Source: Dendrophyllia cribrosa
Taxonomy: Eukaryota; Cnidaria; Anthozoa; Scleractinia; Dendrophylliidae
DNA length: 64,000 nucleotides
NCBI GenBank assembly: GCA_024195265.1
Contig: JAJLRJ010000001.1
Span: forward strand, 61,846,655-61,910,654
Direction of reading: 5' to 3'
The notes beneath the pieces were generated by a model, which had not been told where the DNA came from, ran no database searches, and saw only the letters and a list, made by a program, of their open reading frames with translations. Position numbers and translations under genes: made by a program. Shown here piece by piece: positions 34,365-45,800 of this stretch. Each line of letters opens with the position of its first letter. Within the stretch, counting starts at the first letter, position 1.

Positions 34365-35100
34365 CCGAGGCAACACTACAGTTATCGTTAGTACGACAGA
34401 CAAAATTCAAGAGGCCCAGGTCCAACTTAACAACAGAGACCATTATCAACCTCTTGAAAAGCCCATGGTAACTGATACATTACACAGAGTTAATGACATA
34501 ATCACCCAACTTCACCAAGACAAACATACAGATGACATGACAAAAAATAGCTTTCACAAACCCCTAACCCAAGAATACCAATTTTCTCTACTCTAACAAA
34601 AATCCACAAACCAAAACCGGTCAGCACACCTATTATTTCGGGCAGCGAAGGACCTGCTGAGACAATATCGTCCTTTGTGGACAGTTTGCACACACACTAT
34701 ACCTCTTGTCACCCATCACGTGTTAAAAAGCGTTTTATCAAAGCACAACCTATCAGACTCCTACGTACAAACTCCTCGGAAACAAATTTCCAAGAGGCCA
34801 TCTCCAACTTCAAAACGCGACTCGATACTCGCTTTTATCCTAAACACCCGAAGTCACTTTTGCCGGAAGGCAATCGGCATTAAAAAAAAAAAACAAAAAG
34901 AAAAAACTCACGAGATAATAATGCCTTTTGTCACAACATTTCACCCAGGAGTGAAAAACCTTAAACAAATACTGATGCAAAAATGGAGTTTCATTCAAAA
35001 TCAGCCATTCCTGAAAACTATTTACAAAACGCCGCCGATCATTTCATACAAGAGACGTAAATGACTTAACGACATGCTCGTAAGAGCCAAACTTTGAAAG
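34365..35100 (+). pseudogene. Penelope-like retroelement relic (RT polyprotein)
   Basis: In shifting plus-strand frames the DNA encodes pieces typical of Penelope-like polyproteins. They are TTDKIQEAQVQLNNRDHYQP (about 34390-34450); a KIHKP-type stretch followed by PISGSEGPxETISSFVDSL (about 34595-34690); HPSRVKKRFIKAQPIRLLRT (34710-34770); and FVTTFHPGVKNLKQILMQKW to PPIISYKRRK (about 34925-35063). The RT palm with its YxDD motif is missing between SSFVDSL and the post-palm segment, an internal deletion. Frameshifts and stops abound. The GIY-YIG nuclease is not recognisable. Family assignment is by remembered motifs. Confidence 0.6.
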
Positions 35101-36117
35101 CTAATATAAATGCATCGCAACCGCAAAACCACATAGCGGAGTCTGTGTAGGCCTGTCATGAACCTTTCGATCTTAGGGAGACTAAAAAAGAGACCGCTAC
35201 GGGGTGTCCTGTTTACCCGGTCCAGAGCCAATATTTTCTGTATAAGTGCGCCCATAGCAGACATGATCGACAAAATGTCCACGTGATCACCATTTTCCCG
35301 CCATTTTTCATGTCAAAATAAATAAAACAGCAGACTGATACTTACGACAAAGAAAGACAAAGGAAAAAAGGATCAGTCTGCCATTTCATTCATCTTGTAC
35401 AAGATTTTATTGATCCAGATCTTGGCCACAGATCCGGCACTTTACTTTCATCAGTTTGTAGTCGTGGGTTTTGCTGTTTATTGTTTACACTTTTCACGTC
35501 CCTGCCGTTTACCCAGGCACCTAGTGCAGATTGGCTCAAAACATAACATCCCATGAAAATTTAGCGCCCATAAAATCGATATGCTTACTCACAACTTTCA
35601 CACATGGATTTTTATCGATTTCCGATACAATTAGTTAATTTCTGTCGATTTTTATCGATTATATTTTTTCATTTTAGTATTTTATTTTTTAACTCGATGT
35701 GCAACTCGACGTTTCGGGATTCCCTATTAATCGACATTTCGAAACGCTTTGTTTATATTATAACGGAAGAGGTGAAAAATTTGAAGAGAAAGCTTACTTG
35801 ATGAAGCATTTAAACAAAATGCTCCACTTCATGAAAAGATAACTCTAAAACACACAATTTGTCTGATAAATTATAGTATATATTTGACTCAACTATCACA
35901 AACAAAACACGGGCGAACACATACACGTCAAACCCATTCTAAAGTGATGCGACTTTTCCCGCCAAAAAATACACCTTCACATATTACCTATAACATCTTT
36001 ACTATATTCACTATCAATTCTTCTGCTTTTTTTATTAACCTTACGTTGGGGTTCTCTCGCATTAACAAGATGGCTTTAAGAGCCCTTTAATTAAAAGTGG
36101 ATTCGCTGTTCGTTTTT
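35101..36117. other. Unassigned intergenic DNA
   Basis: No supported gene. The first 400 bases may be eroded 3-prime sequence of the Penelope-like relic. TTTATCGATT repeats occur around 35610-35660. Confidence 0.4.
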
Positions 36118-36414
36118 AACTCCTGAATACGCGAAGCGTTAAACGAGTTACTTCCAACTATCGGCATAAATGTTTCTTGAAAGTCTTTTCTGACCAGTGC
36201 ATATCGCATGCGCATATATTTTGCACGATCAAAATTCGATAGGTAATGGTCATCCTCCTTACCCATGAAGACGGCGTTGGGGGGGGGGGGGGGGGGGGGG
36301 GGGGGTGGGGAGTTGGACGCAGACTGTGGTAGTGGGGGGAGGGTGGGGGAGGTCGGCGGAGCAAAACGCGTAGGAGAGGGGAGGGTCCGAAGGTTGTTTC
36401 TTATTCACGAGTTG
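36118..36414. mobile_element. Short element with AACTCSTGAATA ends and a poly-G tract
   Basis: Left AACTCCTGAATACGCG and right TTATTCACGAGTT are inverted. Related copies are at 19402-19668 and, truncated, at 61531-61630. It contains a G run of about 29 bases (about 36277-36305), longer than any other in the window. Confidence 0.5.
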
Positions 36415-37384
36415 GATTGTAGGAGCGTGTAATTTCTTCTAGTTTTTAGCCATCCAAAATCATTTGAATATACTTTATTATGAATGTAAGTCAGAAGTTT
36501 CGTGCAGATGGATATGGAATCCCCGCGGTGCTCTCTCATTGGTGTGGCGGGTATATATCAACCGCTCCCTTCCTAATTTCGCATATTTTGGCGGAAAACC
36601 ACTCAGTAGAAAGTTCGCGACCAACTCTTCCTATCCGAGTGATCTGTGTTTGGCGCCTCCATATAGTGGAGCGACAGTTTTGTCCTCGCGCGTATGTGGG
36701 TCCCCCAAACATAATTTTTTTTTTTAGCCGCAGTCCGGCCGTATCCTCTTCGTCGACAAAACTACAGTCCACCAGCGACACTCCGTGTCGTTTCCTGACT
36801 ACGTCGGAGTGTCACTCTCCATACATTGTGTATCTTAATTCAACAACTATGACGGCAGGAATAATATAGTAGTTATAAAGATCGATATCTCGCAGCGTAT
36901 ATAGACTATATAGAGGGTAACAAAGGAGGGGTCACGATCCCGTTTCACGCTCCTTTTTTACGCAATTCACGCGTCAGATATTCGTTAAATTCCTTAGTCT
37001 GGTTCTACAAGGATATTAGTTCCTAAATTCACGAATCACGTTTTCATTTTACTAACTTTCACGTTTCACGCACTGATTTTTGCCCTGATCATGCGTCACG
37101 CATAAACCCTATGCCACCCTCTATATAGCGGGATATAGATTTATGCGAATGTATACCGGCCATAAATGATTACTGATATTAGCAGCTATTAATGCAATGA
37201 AACAGATACTCGCAATAGCGTGTCTCTTGCCCTGTTTAGGTAAGCCTTTTCGCGATGTCTGATCGAGCCTTAGCCAACAACTCCTAAATAAATATGTTAA
37301 GTCAAACGTTACCATGCCCGTGACTTCAGTGTAGAAGATGCGTTTGTGGCGAGAAGAAGGAGGACAGTTGCTGAGTTGATGTAA
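36415..37384. other. Unassigned intergenic DNA
   Basis: Several short overlapping frames on both strands carry no recognisable domain. A low-complexity stretch at about 36935-37110 repeats TCACG/CACGC-type words. Confidence 0.4.
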
Positions 37385-37580
37385 TAAGAATCGATCTAAA
37401 TGTAAAACGATCGATCGATGGAAATCGATGATAATCGATGAAAATCGATCATGTTGAAAAAGTCACAAAATTGTCCCTCATCGATTAGTCATTGATTTAC
37501 AATATCAATCGAATATTTGGCATCGATTGTTATCAGCGATTGATATCGATTATCATCGACTATCGATTTCATCGATATAG
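37385..37580. repeat. Cluster of ATCGAT words
   Basis: The self-complementary words ATCGAT and TATCGA occur about fifteen times in some 190 bases. The right part (from 37540) starts the segmental duplication and recurs at 50410-50455; the left part does not. It could be a decayed simple repeat or a protein-binding cluster. Confidence 0.7.
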
Positions 37581-39690
37581 TGTTAATAACAAGTGGTGCT
37601 TATTTATATCGACATTAATACCTTACTTTTCTTTACAGATTTGTTAGGGAATAAATCAAAGGCTCCTATGAACCAACTCGTGAATACAAAGCAACCTTCG
37701 GACCCTCCCCTCTCCTACGCGAGTTAAAAAAACGGAACTGGTCATGAAAGAAAGTACGCATGCAACAGATCCTGAAGATTTCATGCTCCATTGCACATTT
37801 CATTTTATTATACACAGCCCATGAAAATCAGCCTTACATAATTTATATATTGCGTGCCTCGATTGGTTCCTTATTACTACACGTGCACGGTATCATGATC
37901 AGTTATATCCTCTGGTTGCGGCGTCAGGCTAAAGTAAAATGTTAAGTGGTGGAATTGATTTTTGTTGGCTACTGAGTAAGTAAACTACCTCCAATGCTGC
38001 TACTTACTTAGATAAGTCACTATTGCACAAAGGACGAGGCACCCATACATAGTAAGGTATAGGGAACGTGATTCAATTCATTCCTGTAATAAGTACAATA
38101 TAAGGCTTTGTTAGTTCGATCAATATCGACAGAATATATTTTCTTCAACCAAGCGCAGACAAATGTACAACTGTTGTTTTGTTTTTACAGTCGTTGCTAA
38201 TCATTTGTCAGAAAGATGCAAATTTAACAGGAAAATGAAAGATGACTTGAAATTGTGCTGATCAACATTTTTGCTAGGCGTCTCGTCATCTTTCACGTAC
38301 TGTTTCAAACTGATTGGTTTAAAGGCTATTCAACATTTTAACAAATAGAGAAATGGTAGTCACCTCTTAATTAGAAGATACTGTCCAACTCGCCTTCCCA
38401 CACGAGGAATTTATATGTAACTGTTTGTAATTCTAGCTAACCAATTTTAAAGTGTAAATATCACAGAATAGAGGCAGACATATAGACCTTAATGAAAATA
38501 TGCTATTATTGGAAACAACCACGTATATGAAGTGTACGTCGACCAAGCGGATTCCATTGAGATCGTAGATACCAATCTAAATAACACTCCACCATGCGCA
38601 GTCGTTAACCCTGTAACACCCAAGAGTGTAAAAACATCAAAATTCAAGAAAAATCCCAAACTTCATTTTATAAAATATTGAAAAACAATGGTACCATGCA
38701 AAAGTACTGCTGAAGAGGTTTCATTTGAATGGTCACACCATAGGATTTCGTCAACAGATTTAAAAGTTAGAACTACACTGCATGTCTTCATAATTCACTG
38801 AGTCTGTGAGTGAAAGGGTTCATTGATATTCAGCTTGGTATTGCATAATTCTTTGTTCTCAAAAGACAGGAGAACATTAAACACCGTTCAGCTTCTGTTT
38901 TTGTTCTTTTGACTATATGTTTTGTCAAACAGGAACAGTTATTGTTGTTTTTACGAGACGTGTTTTTTCTCTTTTATGATAGATGTAGTACAATCATTTG
39001 TAAACGCTACTGAGTCGTTTGCTTCCTGTTGTGATATTTATTACACATGACAAACCATTTCCTTGGTATGAGCACTACCACGACCGTTCTGATCGATTCG
39101 TATTTAGCATTCTTGACGCGAAAGTACCCAAATGAGAAAGTACCCAAATAAGAAGTATCCAAATAACCCATGTCTCTAGACATGGGTTGAAAAATAAACT
39201 TTCGCATGGTTTTTACTTGGAATATTGCACTTTCCGGTAAGGATTAACAACAAGTTGAGGATGCATAGCGATCATCATAATGTAACTTCAAGGTTGTCGC
39301 TGAAACACAGATATACTACTCAGACAATTTTTTTCCTCTCACGCCAATCGAATGTTCTTTTTTATAGCTTGATTAATGACAACTTAACAAGGCTAAAATA
39401 CTAACAAGAACAGAGAGTAAACACATTCATGTGGGATAATTCATTTGGCGCTACTGATTTAGTGTTGACAGAACATTTCCATTCATGATTGTTTAGTGCG
39501 GTTTATGACTGAGAACGTGATTCGAATTTTATGCATCTGGCTAATAATAACTTAAAAACAATATAAATAATTATATCAAAGATAAATTTTGCATTGTACT
39601 AGCTGGTATTGCCCTATCGTATTTTCAGGTACTCGATGGATGCAAATGAACAAAAATACGGGTTAATAGTGATAGGCTGCAGATATTGAC
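37581..39690 (+). other. Upstream region of Ly6-like gene 1
   Basis: No gene was seen. The whole stretch is duplicated at 50456-53530. At 38178-38186 the word TTTTTACAG is the unoccupied target of the element inserted at 51059. Confidence 0.6.
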
Positions 39691-39803
39691 CGCGTAAAAT
39701 ATTTAAACGCTTTCGTTTCATTTTGTTTGGCAATCAGTCTTTGCAGGGAGCGGCAAGACATCGATGCAAACTATACACACGGTGCAGTAGCTGATCCAGC
39801 AAG
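39691..39803 (+). promoter_or_regulatory. Putative core promoter and 5-prime UTR of Ly6-like gene 1
   Basis: AAAATATTTAAA at 39696-39707 is a TATA-like box about 100 bases before the start codon, followed by TCAGTCTTTGC, an initiator-like word. The same arrangement is preserved at 53535-53642 before gene 2. It is inferred only. Confidence 0.3.
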
Positions 39804-42800
39804 ATGAAACTCCTGGCTGTGTTTGCCTTAGTGCTTTGCATTTCCGTCGGTAAGCACTTCTCTGTCTCTAATTGTTACAACAAAAAATGATATGGAGTAG
39901 AAATCGGGCATTAAATGTTGCCCGTTTATAATCTAGTGGTTAATCATATCGATACAGTCCTATTTCAGTTGTAACCAGGGAGCTCTTTTAAGTTTAAATA
40001 TATTAGCAATTTACGATAAATTCCACCAACTTTAAATAATCACTAAATACTTTCCAACAGGGAACCGTTATATGTTTGGAAAATATATTTACTTAGATAC
40101 GAACATTGTTATGTGCTGTAAAAAACGATGTCTGAGGTTTCAGTAATGCAGACGGATTTTGGATCCAAGAACTAAGTGACCCCTTTCTTTCGTACTCCGT
40201 GCATTTATGTTTTTATGTATAGACCTCTTTCAGTTCTACTTGTTTTTACAAATCACATTCCTTTCTTTCGTTTTGTCACATTAGTAAACCTGACCGAAGT
40301 CAGTTATTTTAAACATTAGTCGATCTAAACTTACTGATAGTCAAGATACTACTGTTCATCATTAATGCTCCCAACCCATGAAATAACACAAGACAATGAA
40401 TTATGTGGGGAAATGGGGTAGGGGATGAAGTACTCGAGTTGCCGATACATATCATCTATAAGGATCATACATTTCAGGTCGCTTGGCAACGAGAGTCCTA
40501 AGCCTCACATGGGGTCCTAATCCCCAGGCCACTGAGAGGTCCTAATCCTCTATATGGGGTCCTAATCCCCAGGCCACTGAGAGGTCCTAATCCTCTATAT
40601 GGGGTCCTAATCCCCAGGCTCTGAGAGGTACTAATCCTCTATATGGGGTCCTAATCCCCAGGCCCTGAAAGGTCCTAATCCTCTCAAAAGACTGATCATC
40701 AACCGACTATGGACTCATTGTTACCATGGTAACACAGCTATCCTGGGGTCCCAGTCTACCAAGATAGCTGACCATGTGAGTCTATGGGGCAAAGGGTGAC
40801 CTGTATGGAGCACTTCATCCCCTCCCAAAGTTTATTGAATAAGTAATGCCTCAGCTGAGAAACTTACAACAATCTGGACCTGCTTTAAAATTACAAAAAC
40901 AGATCCAAAACAGTTCTAGGCAGTAACATTTGTAACCAAGTCTTAATGGGCAGACATGCTGCACAAGTCCATATAACAGCACTAGGCTGAATAACAGTAA
41001 CAGTTTAAACAAAGTCTTAATGGGCAGACATGCTGCACAAGTCCATATAACAGCACTAGGCTGAATAACAGTAACATTTTAAACAAAGTCTTAATGGGCA
41101 GACATGCTGCACAAGTCCACAACAGCACTTGGCTGAATGACAGTAACATTTTTAACAAAGTCTTAATGGGCATAAATAATGGCACAAAAATTAATCATTT
41201 CTGGTAACGTTGCTGACACTATATAAAAAGTCACAAAATTAATTAATTAATTACTTTGAATAGAATCTGTATGCTATAATTATGTTGCAAATATGCCAAC
41301 AAGACAAGGGGTTGGTGGGTGGGAATTTCGTGACCAACACTTGGAAAGATCAGAGAATTATGAAGTATACACAGGGAATGTGAATGAAGCCCACCGTCTT
41401 GATTGACAATGCAGGGTTGCTGCATTGTGATTGGCCTAGAAATGACATCGCGTGCCAGACGCATGAGGTAGAACTGACCTTTGGATGTAAACACAGGGGC
41501 CATTGTCTTGTTAGTGTATTGCGTTACAGATATGTTTACTTAGAGGCCTGAGCTGTTAACTATTGTAATTTCCCTTTCATGGTTGTCACATTAACTTAAA
41601 TTTATATTATCTATAAATTGGCTTTAATGCTCCCAACCCATGAAATAACACAAGACAATGAATTATGTGGGGAAATGGGGTAGGGGATGAAGTACTCGAG
41701 TTGCCGATACATATCATCTATAAGGATCATACATTTCAGGTCGCTTGGCAACGAGAGTCCTAAGCCTCACATGGGGTCCTAATCCCCAGGCCACTGAGAG
41801 GTCCTAATCCTCTATATGGGGTCCTAATCCCCAGGCCACTGAGAGGTCCTAATCCTCTATATGGGGTCCTAATCCCCAGGCTCTGAGAGGTACTAATCCT
41901 CTATATGGGGTCCTAATCCCCAGGCCCTGAAAGGTCCTAATCCTCTCAAAAGACTGATCATCAACCGACTATGGACTCATTGTTACCATGGTAACACAGC
42001 TATCCTGGGGTCCCAGTCTACCAAGATAGCTGACCATGTGAGTCTATGAGGCAAAGGGTGACCTGTATGGAGCACTTCATCCCCACAAATACACAGAGTG
42101 TATTCCCCATGACGAACAAAAACAAAATTGAATTTAAATAACCTACTTAGTGGGAATCCCCAATTAGTTTCTGTGAGACTTTGAAAATTAGGGGTTGAGG
42201 ACATCTGATATATCGCTCGTAGCAATCAGAAGACCAGCGACCTAGTATTTTAATAAGCCACGGAGGAAGGCCCACAGCAGCCGCTGTTGTAGCCGCCCCA
42301 ATCCTATAACTATGGCCTGCATATTCAGATGGGTTAAAGCCCGACTGTGAAAGAAGCTGCCTTGTTTCTGAGGTCAGAGCATCCTTTGTTAGTGGTTGCC
42401 CAGATGAGTATATGAACAGGGGCCCAGGTGTGGAATTCCGAATTGATATATAGGCCTTCATTGCCTTGACTGGACACACTGGTTGGTTTGTTTTCCCTAC
42501 CAGAATAGTCTGGCCAGATCGAAATGGGTCGGTCTTGGAAACCTTAATACGGACAGACATGGAATCAGGATTGTCCCAAAAGGGGAGGAAAGTGACATCA
42601 CCCAGGGACAGATGGGTGTCTGGGGAGAATTTACCGGTACATGTTAACTCCCCGAGGCGCAGAAAACCAAAGAATGCGAGAGTCATTGCGGCCCAGGTCA
42701 TGACTGAATCATGATTAGAGGTGTAAGAGATGGCTAAAAGACTATAGAAAAGCCGCAGGTGTTGGATATTAATGGGCAACCGAACTCTAGTTAAGCTTGT

Positions 42801-45800
42801 ACCCTGTGAACGTTTGATGCCTCTGCAGACAAGTTGTAAGCGTAGAAACTTGTTTAGATCAAGCACAAAACCAGAACGAATGTGGAAATGGCGAACAGCG
42901 GCGAGATAGCCCTTGATTGACGAGTGTTTGATGGACTGAGCCAGGTAAGCAACAGACTGGATAAGGGTATCTTCATCTGCTGGTAGGCAACTCCCAGACC
43001 GGGGGCGATATAGGGAGCAAAAATCTACAAACCGTTTTTCAGCAGAGGTGTAAGTTTGTCGAGTTGAGGAGGCAATGGATAATTCAAAGTAGTGGTTAAT
43101 ATCTTCATCTAAATCTCCCAGAGTGCCTCTGGTACTGGACAAGGAGTCAGGTCTGCATGTGGGGCCAGCATGCGGAACCTTTCCACCTGAAAGCGAGAAA
43201 TTGAGTCAGCGACTTCGTTCCGTTTGCCCTCAATATGTCTGACTTTCAGGTAAAAATTATACCTTAGTGTCAGAAGAGTCAGGTGGCGAACCAAGTCCAT
43301 TACCCGAGGGATGCGAGACCGCTTAGAATTCACAATGTCTACGACTGACTGGTTGTCGCAGAAAAACAGGATACGCTTATTACAAAAAGATGCGCCCCAC
43401 AAATGGCATGCAACTACCAAGGCAAAAAGCTCTTGCCAGGCAATGCTGATGCCAGGTTGCCCAAGTTGCTGAGGAGCTCTCCAGCGACCATGGAACCACT
43501 GGGGGCCAAAGATACCGCCGAAACCTAAAGAACCGGAGGCATCAGTATGCAATTGCAGGGAATCCGAGTTAACCCAACCCTTTGATAAGAAAAAATTAGC
43601 TCCATTCCAACTGGAAATAAAATCTTGCCACATACTAAGATCCTTGAAAAACCCGGAGCTTAACTTGATATGGTGATGGGGTTGAGAAACCCGGCGGGTC
43701 AACTCGATCATGCGCTGCAAGAAAGGTCGTCCGGGGGGGACCACCTTACATGCAAAGTTTAGGGTACCAATGAGCGCCTGTAATTCCTTCAAAGTACATG
43801 ACTTCTTAGACTCAAAAAGGGTCAAAGAAGTTTGGATGCGCCCAACCTTGTCAGGAGGAAGACGGGCCTCCATCCTAGCAGAGTCCAAAATAATGCCCAT
43901 AAATTCTAGGGAGGTACATGGCCCCTGTGTCTTATCCACAGCAATAGGGATACCAAAATTTCTAAAAGCAATCAACATGCTGGACAGGCTCTGCATGCAT
44001 CCCTGGCTGGGTGTAGGCGAGTCTAAGGCAGGCTCGATAATTAGGAAATCATCCAGAATGTGACAGACAAAAGAAATAGAGCACTTATTGAGAAGGATCC
44101 ACTCAAGCGCCTCAGAAAGCTGATTAAAGAGAAATGGGGCACTCCGCAATCCGAAGGGAAGAACTTTGTCGTAGTAATAAGAGCCCTCCCAGTACATACC
44201 AAAAAGCTCATAGTCAGAAGGGCGAAGTGGAATAAGGCGGAAGGCAGACTCAATGTCTGTCTTGGCCAAATATGACCCTTGGCCTAGGCTTAAGATCCCT
44301 TCAATGGCATTGTCAATGGTGATGTACTGCAAACTATAGTCCTCTTTAGAAATGGAGGAGTTAATGCTGGTTGTGCCCGATTTTGGGAAAGATAGATGGA
44401 AGATGGTCCTGAATTTATCGGAATGTTTCTTTGGAACTAACCCAATTGGGGATACCTGAAAGTTAGGGAACGGGGGAGAAGGGAACGGACCAGCCACACG
44501 ACCCAAGGCAACTTCTTTCATTAAATTAGCAGTGACCACCTGCGGCTGCTCTAGTGCAGTTGGTAAATTACGGGAAAATCTTGGAACTCGGGGCCCAGTG
44601 TATCCTACATTGGCACCGTGCTTAAGACTATTACACAGGTCGGAGACAAATGAGTGATCAGGGTGGTCGAAAAGTGCCCTTTCTAGGTTATGTACATTAA
44701 TAGGGGTAGGGAGAGCCCCAGAAAACCCTCTACTTCCTTCGGGGGAGGCCTGAGTGGGGGGTCCCCTTGTCTCCGTCCCTATCCCTGAGGTCCACTGGTT
44801 TTCTAGGTGCTGTGGGGCAATGGTATCCTGGGTGGGACCCGGAGCAGCGGTTACACGCGTGTCTAAAGCTACATGGATCCCTGATGCACTGTCCGCCACG
44901 GTTGAAGGCGTGACATGTGCCTCGCAGTTCGCCCCCGGGCGAGACACTATTGGTCTGGGGTCCTTTGGGAAAAAGGGGGTACTCCTCCTTTAGCACAGAA
45001 GGTGCCACCGTAAATATCTTGAGCCAGAGTTGCATGTCGATATCTGACCAAACAAGGGTTTTATCTAGGCTGGCCTTTTGGCGAAATTTGTAATCATAAA
45101 TTGCCCACCCTAAACCCTTGTGTACCCGGGCGGCATATCGAATCAGGCTTAGGTACTGCAGCAACTCCTGGGAACGCTGGGGAAACTTGTGCGTGAATAT
45201 GCTCATGTATGTTGTAAATGCCGTCGTCCACTGTTCGATATCTGTAATAGTGGAGGAGGCAGTTTTGGACTTCTTAGAAACCCGAACGACAGAATTGTCG
45301 AGGGTAAGCACTAAATTATCCTCCTCCTCCAAGGTTGAAAGGTTCTTGGGTAAGAGTTTTGACAATTCAAAAAACTCACCAGATTGTATGTCCTTGACGT
45401 ACGTGGCAGGGGCATCCTGAAATGGGCTGGCATTGCGGCACGCCTCCGTTTGGCTTTGAACTTGTAGTGTGGTCATGGCGTTTTGTTGACCCGTGACAAG
45501 CGGCGGGCGATTTGTGGCTGAATTAGACGATTGCAAGGCCTGAACTGCGGCCGAGGCTGCCTCGCTGGCAATCTCCCTGGAGGCGGTAGCGATTGATTCC
45601 TGGATTAGGCGGCGAATACTGTTTAATTGCCCCTCGGTAAAGTTGTTATCGTGAGCCTCGTGGTCCTGGCGGGGTGGCGTTTCATTGGATTCTGCACGGG
45701 TCTGAGTTCTCTGGTCGTTTGGAGCCAGGATTACAAAACCCGAAGCACGTAACCGGGTCACCAGAGTGTTCTTGTTCCCCGTTGAAGAAAGTTTCCTCTC

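Noticed and set aside
40510..40684. CRISPR-like array of short repeats
   Set aside because: The units are contiguous small hairpins in a retrotransposon terminal repeat of an animal genome, with no unique spacers and no cas genes.
43710..44063. Plus-strand frames across 43.7-46.0 kb
   Set aside because: Antisense shadows of the retrotransposon RT and Gag frames, which have clear domains.
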